Assembly (NCBI RefSeq): GCF_013409045.1
Contig: NZ_JACCBT010000001.1
Coordinates: 8,720,669 to 8,784,668 of the forward strand
Length of the DNA: 64,000 bases
Source: Actinomadura citrea
GTDB lineage: Bacteria; Actinomycetota; Actinomycetes; Streptosporangiales; Streptosporangiaceae
Direction: 5' to 3'
The translations under genes were made by a program, and so were the position numbers. This document shows, in pieces, positions 60,929 through 64,000 of the stretch. The stretch's first letter is position 1, and every line of letters starts with the position of its first letter. The notes below the pieces were generated by a model. That model had not been told where the DNA came from, did no database searches, and saw only the letters and a list, made by a program, of their open reading frames with translations.

Positions 60929-61324
60929 TCACGTCGGCCGCCCGGCGGTCGCCGCCGTGCCGAAGGGGTTGTCGACGACGTAGCGCCAGCGGCCGTCCGG
61001 GCCCCGGCGGGCGACGTCGGTCGCGGTGCCCTCGACGCGGACCGGGCCTTCGTCCCCCCGGCCTTCGATCACCCAGTCGACGATCAGGAGGGCGAGGTCG
61101 CCGGCGGTGTAGACGTGGCGGGGGGCGACCTTGACCGGCATGCCGAGGGCCAGGAAGCGGGCGTTGGCGGCGTGGGCGTCGGCGCCGGTCAGCGGGGTGC
61201 CCGGTGCGGGGACGAAGACCGCCCCCTCCTCGTACACCTCGGCGACCGCCGCCGGGTCGCCGCTGTTGAAGCGGTCGGCGAACACGTACGGGACGTCCTC
61301 GGGGAGTTCGGCCAAGGGGCGCAT
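60929..61324 (-). CDS. SnoaL/NTF2-like protein
   Basis: A 131-residue NTF2-fold protein (DUF4440/SgcJ-like): RPLAELPEDVPYVFADRFNSGDPAAVAEVYEEGAVFVPAPGTPLTG, read in pieces, then VYTAGDLALLIVDWVIEG and the terminal RWRYVVDNPFG. ATG 61324 has AGGATGG nearby. It is divergent from the HxlR regulator and probably controlled by it. Without a partner enzyme the ligand is unknown. Confidence 0.82.
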   Translation of the reverse strand: MRPLAELPEDVPYVFADRFNSGDPAAVAEVYEEGAVFVPAPGTPLTGADAHAANARFLALGMPVKVAPRHVYTAGDLALLIVDWVIEGRGDEGPVRVEGTATDVARRGPDGRWRYVVDNPFGTAATAGRPT

Positions 61325-61377
61325 CGTCGTCCATCCTGTAGACAAGGTCGGGACGCGAAACGCTAGGAGGCGCCCTC

Positions 61378-61737
61378 GTGACTCACCAAACGGTCAGCCA
61401 CCCGGGGCTGCCCGACGATCCGCGCGCGGACGCGGCGGAGCCCACGCCGTCCTGTCCGGTGGAGATCACCCTCGACGCGCTGCGCGGGCGCTGGACGACG
61501 CTGGTGATCCGCGAGCTTCTGCGGGGCGACCGCTCGTACAGCGAACTGCGGCGGTCCCTTCCGGCCCTGTCCGACAAGGTGCTGGCCGACCGGCTGGCCC
61601 ACCTCGTCCAGGCGGGCGTCCTCGGACGGGAGAGAACGGCCGGGTGGCCGCCGCGCACGCACTACGCGCTCACTCCGCAGGGCCGCCGCCTGGGCCCGGT
61701 GCTCCAGGCGCTGTGGGACTGGGGCGCCGAGGCGTAG
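61378..61737 (+). CDS. HxlR-family regulator
   Basis: A 119-residue HxlR winged-helix regulator: CPVEITLDALRGRWTTLVIRELLRGDRSYSELRRSL, read in pieces, KVLADRLAHLVQAGVLGRER and the wing THYALTPQGRRLGPVLQALWDWG, in pieces. The conserved Cys (about 26) before the first helix is used by several HxlR proteins to sense electrophiles or formaldehyde. GTG 61378. It is divergent from the SnoaL-like gene. Confidence 0.92.
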   Translation: MTHQTVSHPGLPDDPRADAAEPTPSCPVEITLDALRGRWTTLVIRELLRGDRSYSELRRSLPALSDKVLADRLAHLVQAGVLGRERTAGWPPRTHYALTPQGRRLGPVLQALWDWGAEA

Positions 61738-62487
61738 TCAGGCGGGCGGCCGCAGGACCGCTCCGAGGTGGTCACGGTAGGCGTCATCATGCGGGAGGTC
61801 GCGTTCGGTGCGGATACGGCGGCGGGTGGTGGTCACGTACGTGTCGCGGATCGGGTCGTGGCCCGTCTTCTCGTACGTCTCCCACCAGAGGCCGATGCCC
61901 TCTCGCTGCCAGGCCGGGACCTCGTTGAAGTTCACGCCGCGCGCGAGGAGCAGCTTCTTCTTGTCGGCGGCGGAGGCCCGCTCCAGCTCGCGGGTCGCCC
62001 TCCGCGCGGACAACCCCTCCTTGCGCAGCGTCCAGTAGCTCCAGGTGTTCACGGCGCAGCGCGCCGCGTCGGCCCGGCGCCAGATCAAGTAGGCGACGAC
62101 GTCGCCGAGGGAGGTGCCCATCCAGACGCGGCCGTCGAAGACGGCGGGTGCTCCGGCGGCGTGGGTGAAGGCGGCGGTGGCGATGCCCGCCGACAGTGAG
62201 ACGAGCTTCTCCACCTCGCGGCCGAACAGGTCGAAGGCGGGGTCGAGGACGACGGAGATCTCGTCGCTCTCGGTGTAGGCGTACCGTCCGCCGAGCTCGG
62301 TGAGCAGGGTCGCCGCGGTGTCGACCATGAGGTCGGAGAAGCGCGGGTCGAAGGGCTTGTCGAAGTTGGCCTCGGTGTAGCGGGAGAAGGATCGGCCGTC
62401 CACGCGGACGACGGCCCAGGCGCCGGGGAGCAGGGTCAGGGAGTGGAACCACTCGCGGGCGCGCATGCGCGCTTCAAGATCCTTCAT
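61738..62487 (-). CDS. Thg1-like 3'-5' nucleotide polymerase (tRNAHis guanylyltransferase family)
   Basis: A 249-residue member of the Thg1 family, enzymes that add nucleotides to the 5' end of RNA in the 3'-5' direction. The catalytic metal ligands are recognisable: Asp30 in VVRVDGRSFSRYTEANFDKP and Asp75/Glu76 in YAYTESDEISVVL. NTWSYWTLRKEGLSARRATRELE and LLLARGVNFNEVPAWQREGIGL (in pieces) match the C-terminal half of Thg1-like proteins. Bacterial TLPs can repair 5'-truncated tRNAs with template, unlike eukaryotic Thg1. ATG 62487. Ends directly after the HxlR stop, convergent and without overlap. Confidence 0.9.
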   Translation of the reverse strand: MKDLEARMRAREWFHSLTLLPGAWAVVRVDGRSFSRYTEANFDKPFDPRFSDLMVDTAATLLTELGGRYAYTESDEISVVLDPAFDLFGREVEKLVSLSAGIATAAFTHAAGAPAVFDGRVWMGTSLGDVVAYLIWRRADAARCAVNTWSYWTLRKEGLSARRATRELERASAADKKKLLLARGVNFNEVPAWQREGIGLWWETYEKTGHDPIRDTYVTTTRRRIRTERDLPHDDAYRDHLGAVLRPPA

Positions 62488-62601
62488 CGGGGGGCTCCTC
62501 GGATCGGGCGGCGGAGTCGCCTGAGCGTGGCATGGATTCCGACGTCCGGCACCTGAATTACGGCGGCCAGGACGCGTTGCGGTCCCCTCCGAGCTCGTGC
62601 G

Positions 62602-63627
62602 TCAGGCGGAGGCCAAGGCCGCTACCAGCGTGGCGGCGGGGGATTCGGTCGTCTCTCGGAACGACTCGCCTGCCCAGAGGTTGACGCTGTCCGGGTTGCC
62701 CTGGGCGGCGGACGCGCGGCGCAGGGGCGCCGTCACGTAGTGGACGTCCGGGTACGCGGCGGGAGCGTCCCCCGAGTGCTCGGTGAGAAAGCGGTTGATC
62801 AGGCCCCGCGCGGGCCGTCCGCTGAACGCCCTGGTCATCGCGGTCGAGGTGTAGCCGGGGTCGGTGAGGGCGGCCTTGTGGACGGCGCCGGCACCGCTCT
62901 CCGGGCACCGCAGGAACGCCGTCCCGAGCTGGGCGGCGACGGCGCCGAGGGAGAGGATCTCGGCGACGTCGGCGGCCGTGGCCAGGCCCCCGGCGCCGAT
63001 GAGGGGCTGCCGAGTGATCTTTTGGACGGCCGGGAGCAGCGCCCGCAGCGGCAGCGGGTCGTCGAGGGAGTTGGTGAACGAGCCCCGGTGGCCTCCGGCC
63101 TCCAGGCCCTGGAGGCAGAGCGCGTCGGCGCCGGACGCCTGGCGGGCCTCGTCCACGGAGGTCACGGTGACGACGACGGTGGCGCCGCGGTCCCTGAGGG
63201 CGCGGATGACGTCCGGGGTCGGGCAGCCGAACGTGAAGCTGACGACCGCGGGCGGGTCGGACACCAGGTCGGCGATCTTCGCGTCGTAGGCGTCGTCGCG
63301 GGCGCCCGGGGTGCCCGGCTCCACACCGAGGCGCGCGGCCTCGGGGGCGAGGAGTTCGCGGTAGGCGGCGACGGCGGCCGGGTCGATCTCGTCCAGGGAC
63401 GGCATGAAGACGTTCACCCCGAACGGGCGGGACGTCAGCTCGCGCGTGGCGGCGATGTCGGCGCGCATGGCCTCGGTCGTCCGGTAGCCGGCGGCGAGGA
63501 AGCCGAGGCCGCCCGCGTTCGAGACGGCGGCGGCCAGCTCCGGCGTCGACGGCCCGCCCGCCATCGGGGCCTGCACGATCGGCAGTTCCGTCCGCACGGC
63601 GCTCACCTCGGTCCGACTCCTGGTCAT
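62602..63627 (-). CDS. Nitronate monooxygenase (NMO/2-nitropropane dioxygenase family)
   Basis: A 341-residue FMN-dependent oxygenase. The TIM barrel begins LPIVQAPMAGGPSTPELAAAVSNAGGLGFLAAG, read in pieces; the catalytic His is in LEAGGHRGSF (about residue 181), and the FMN-phosphate loop is PLIGAGGLATAADVAEILSLGAVAAQLGTAFL, read in pieces. It oxidises alkyl nitronates such as propionate 3-nitronate and detoxifies them. ATG 63627. Divergent from the 2-hydroxyacid dehydrogenase. Confidence 0.92.
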   Translation of the reverse strand: MTRSRTEVSAVRTELPIVQAPMAGGPSTPELAAAVSNAGGLGFLAAGYRTTEAMRADIAATRELTSRPFGVNVFMPSLDEIDPAAVAAYRELLAPEAARLGVEPGTPGARDDAYDAKIADLVSDPPAVVSFTFGCPTPDVIRALRDRGATVVVTVTSVDEARQASGADALCLQGLEAGGHRGSFTNSLDDPLPLRALLPAVQKITRQPLIGAGGLATAADVAEILSLGAVAAQLGTAFLRCPESGAGAVHKAALTDPGYTSTAMTRAFSGRPARGLINRFLTEHSGDAPAAYPDVHYVTAPLRRASAAQGNPDSVNLWAGESFRETTESPAATLVAALASA

Positions 63628-63695
63628 GCTCGCACGATAATCGCGGGGGACACCGGGTGGTGACGCCGGGGTCGCAGAGAGAGAAGAGGGTCGGC

Positions 63696-64000
63696 ATGCG
63701 GGTGCTGCTGCACTACGACAGGGAACACGAGGAGCCCGGTCTCGACATCGTGAGCTGCTCGGAGCAGGACGACGCGCGGTTCGCCGAGCTGCTGCCGGAC
63801 ACCGAGGTGCTCTGGCACGTGCTGCACCCGGTGACGGCCGCCGACATGGACCGGGCGCCGCGGCTGAGGCTGATCCAGAAGCTCGGAACGGGCGTGAACA
63901 CCATCGACCTGGACGCCGCGGCCGAGCGGGGGATCGCGGTCGCGAACATGCCGGGCCGCAACGCGCAGGCCGTCGCGGAGACGTCGCTGCTGCTGATGCT
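63696..64000 (+). CDS. D-isomer-specific 2-hydroxyacid dehydrogenase (truncated by window)
   Basis: The first 101 codons of a D-2-hydroxyacid dehydrogenase. ATG 63696 has AGAGGG upstream. The N-terminal catalytic domain fits the family: TEVLWHVLHPVTAADMDRAP, RLRLIQKLGTGVNTIDLDAAAERGIAVANMPGRNAQAVAETSLLLM (read in pieces), where the KLGTGVNTID loop and AVAETSLLLML helix are typical. NAD-binding and catalytic residues lie beyond the window edge, so substrate cannot be inferred. Confidence 0.87.
   Translation, partial: MRVLLHYDREHEEPGLDIVSCSEQDDARFAELLPDTEVLWHVLHPVTAADMDRAPRLRLIQKLGTGVNTIDLDAAAERGIAVANMPGRNAQAVAETSLLLM

Overview
This is a very GC-rich stretch with dense short operons, frequent GTG starts, overlapping ATGA/TGATG gene junctions and codon third positions that are almost always G or C. 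That points to a high-GC actinomycete. The gene content (AfsR/SARP and LAL-type LuxR regulators, ECF sigma factors, ClpC, LytR-CpsA-Psr, a cutinase closest in motif spacing to Thermobifida enzymes, GH18/GH19 chitinases with an LPMO) fits the Streptosporangiales/Thermomonosporaceae neighbourhood, but the genus is an inference. No rRNA, tRNA, CRISPR array, complete insertion sequence or prophage was recognised. The window reads as accessory chromosome: many small regulator-plus-target cassettes rather than one large pathway.

Layout: 1-1.8 kb carries the end of a carotenoid locus (crtI, CruF-like protein). 1.8-4.5 kb is an MFS exporter plus WrbA-like quinone reductase divergent from a MarR regulator, with a strong palindromic operator. 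4.6-7.2 kb is a scarred region: a 5'-truncated GlxA regulator, a 30-bp palindrome, a perfect 64-bp direct repeat, a coupled membrane-peptide/ECF sigma pair and a frameshifted remnant of a PmoA-family gene. 8.5-10.3 kb is a YraQ-type permease with its His-rich partner. 10.4-12 kb is a chitin-degrading pair (GH19 chitinase, AA10 LPMO); a GH18 chitinase lies far away at 53-54.7 kb. 12.4-18.3 kb holds a GMC oxidoreductase, a tyrosine-phosphatase/CGNR pair, ClpC and a deazaflavin-type reductase. 18.3-25.2 kb is a series of regulator-target pairs (LysE/LysR, SDR/TetR), a PLP dehydratase, an ion channel and glutamate dehydrogenase. 25.4-31 kb contains a tandem pair of DUF4360 secreted proteins, small unknown proteins and a PucR-like regulator.

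31-39 kb contains a secreted polyester-hydrolase-like enzyme with the full TfCut2-type triad, a CocE/NonD hydrolase, an arginase-family protein, an unknown protein, a DJ-1/PfpI protein, a frameshifted GlxA regulator and a LytR-CpsA-Psr transferase. 39.5-46.6 kb has an RsbW-like ATPase, an orphan histidine kinase, an imine-reductase-like oxidoreductase divergent from a large SARP regulator across a 10-bp inverted repeat, and arylamine N-acetyltransferase. 46.7-53.2 kb has a large LuxR regulator, hemerythrin protein, MgtC protein, small stress-type proteins, purC and a MerR regulator. 54.8-64 kb has YccF, a HEAT-repeat protein in an operon with a MerR-HEAT fusion, a lipoprotein hydrolase, a Sel1 repeat protein, an ECF42-type sigma factor coupled to a YCII protein, SnoaL/HxlR, a Thg1-like 3'-5' polymerase, nitronate monooxygenase and the start of a 2-hydroxyacid dehydrogenase.

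Most promising for follow-up: the 64-bp repeat with the coupled membrane-peptide/sigma pair, the MerR-HEAT/HEAT operon, the Thg1-like protein, the PETase-like enzyme, the 18-bp minisatellite inside the CruF-like gene, and the hairpin that would bury the ribosome binding site of the CGNR gene.
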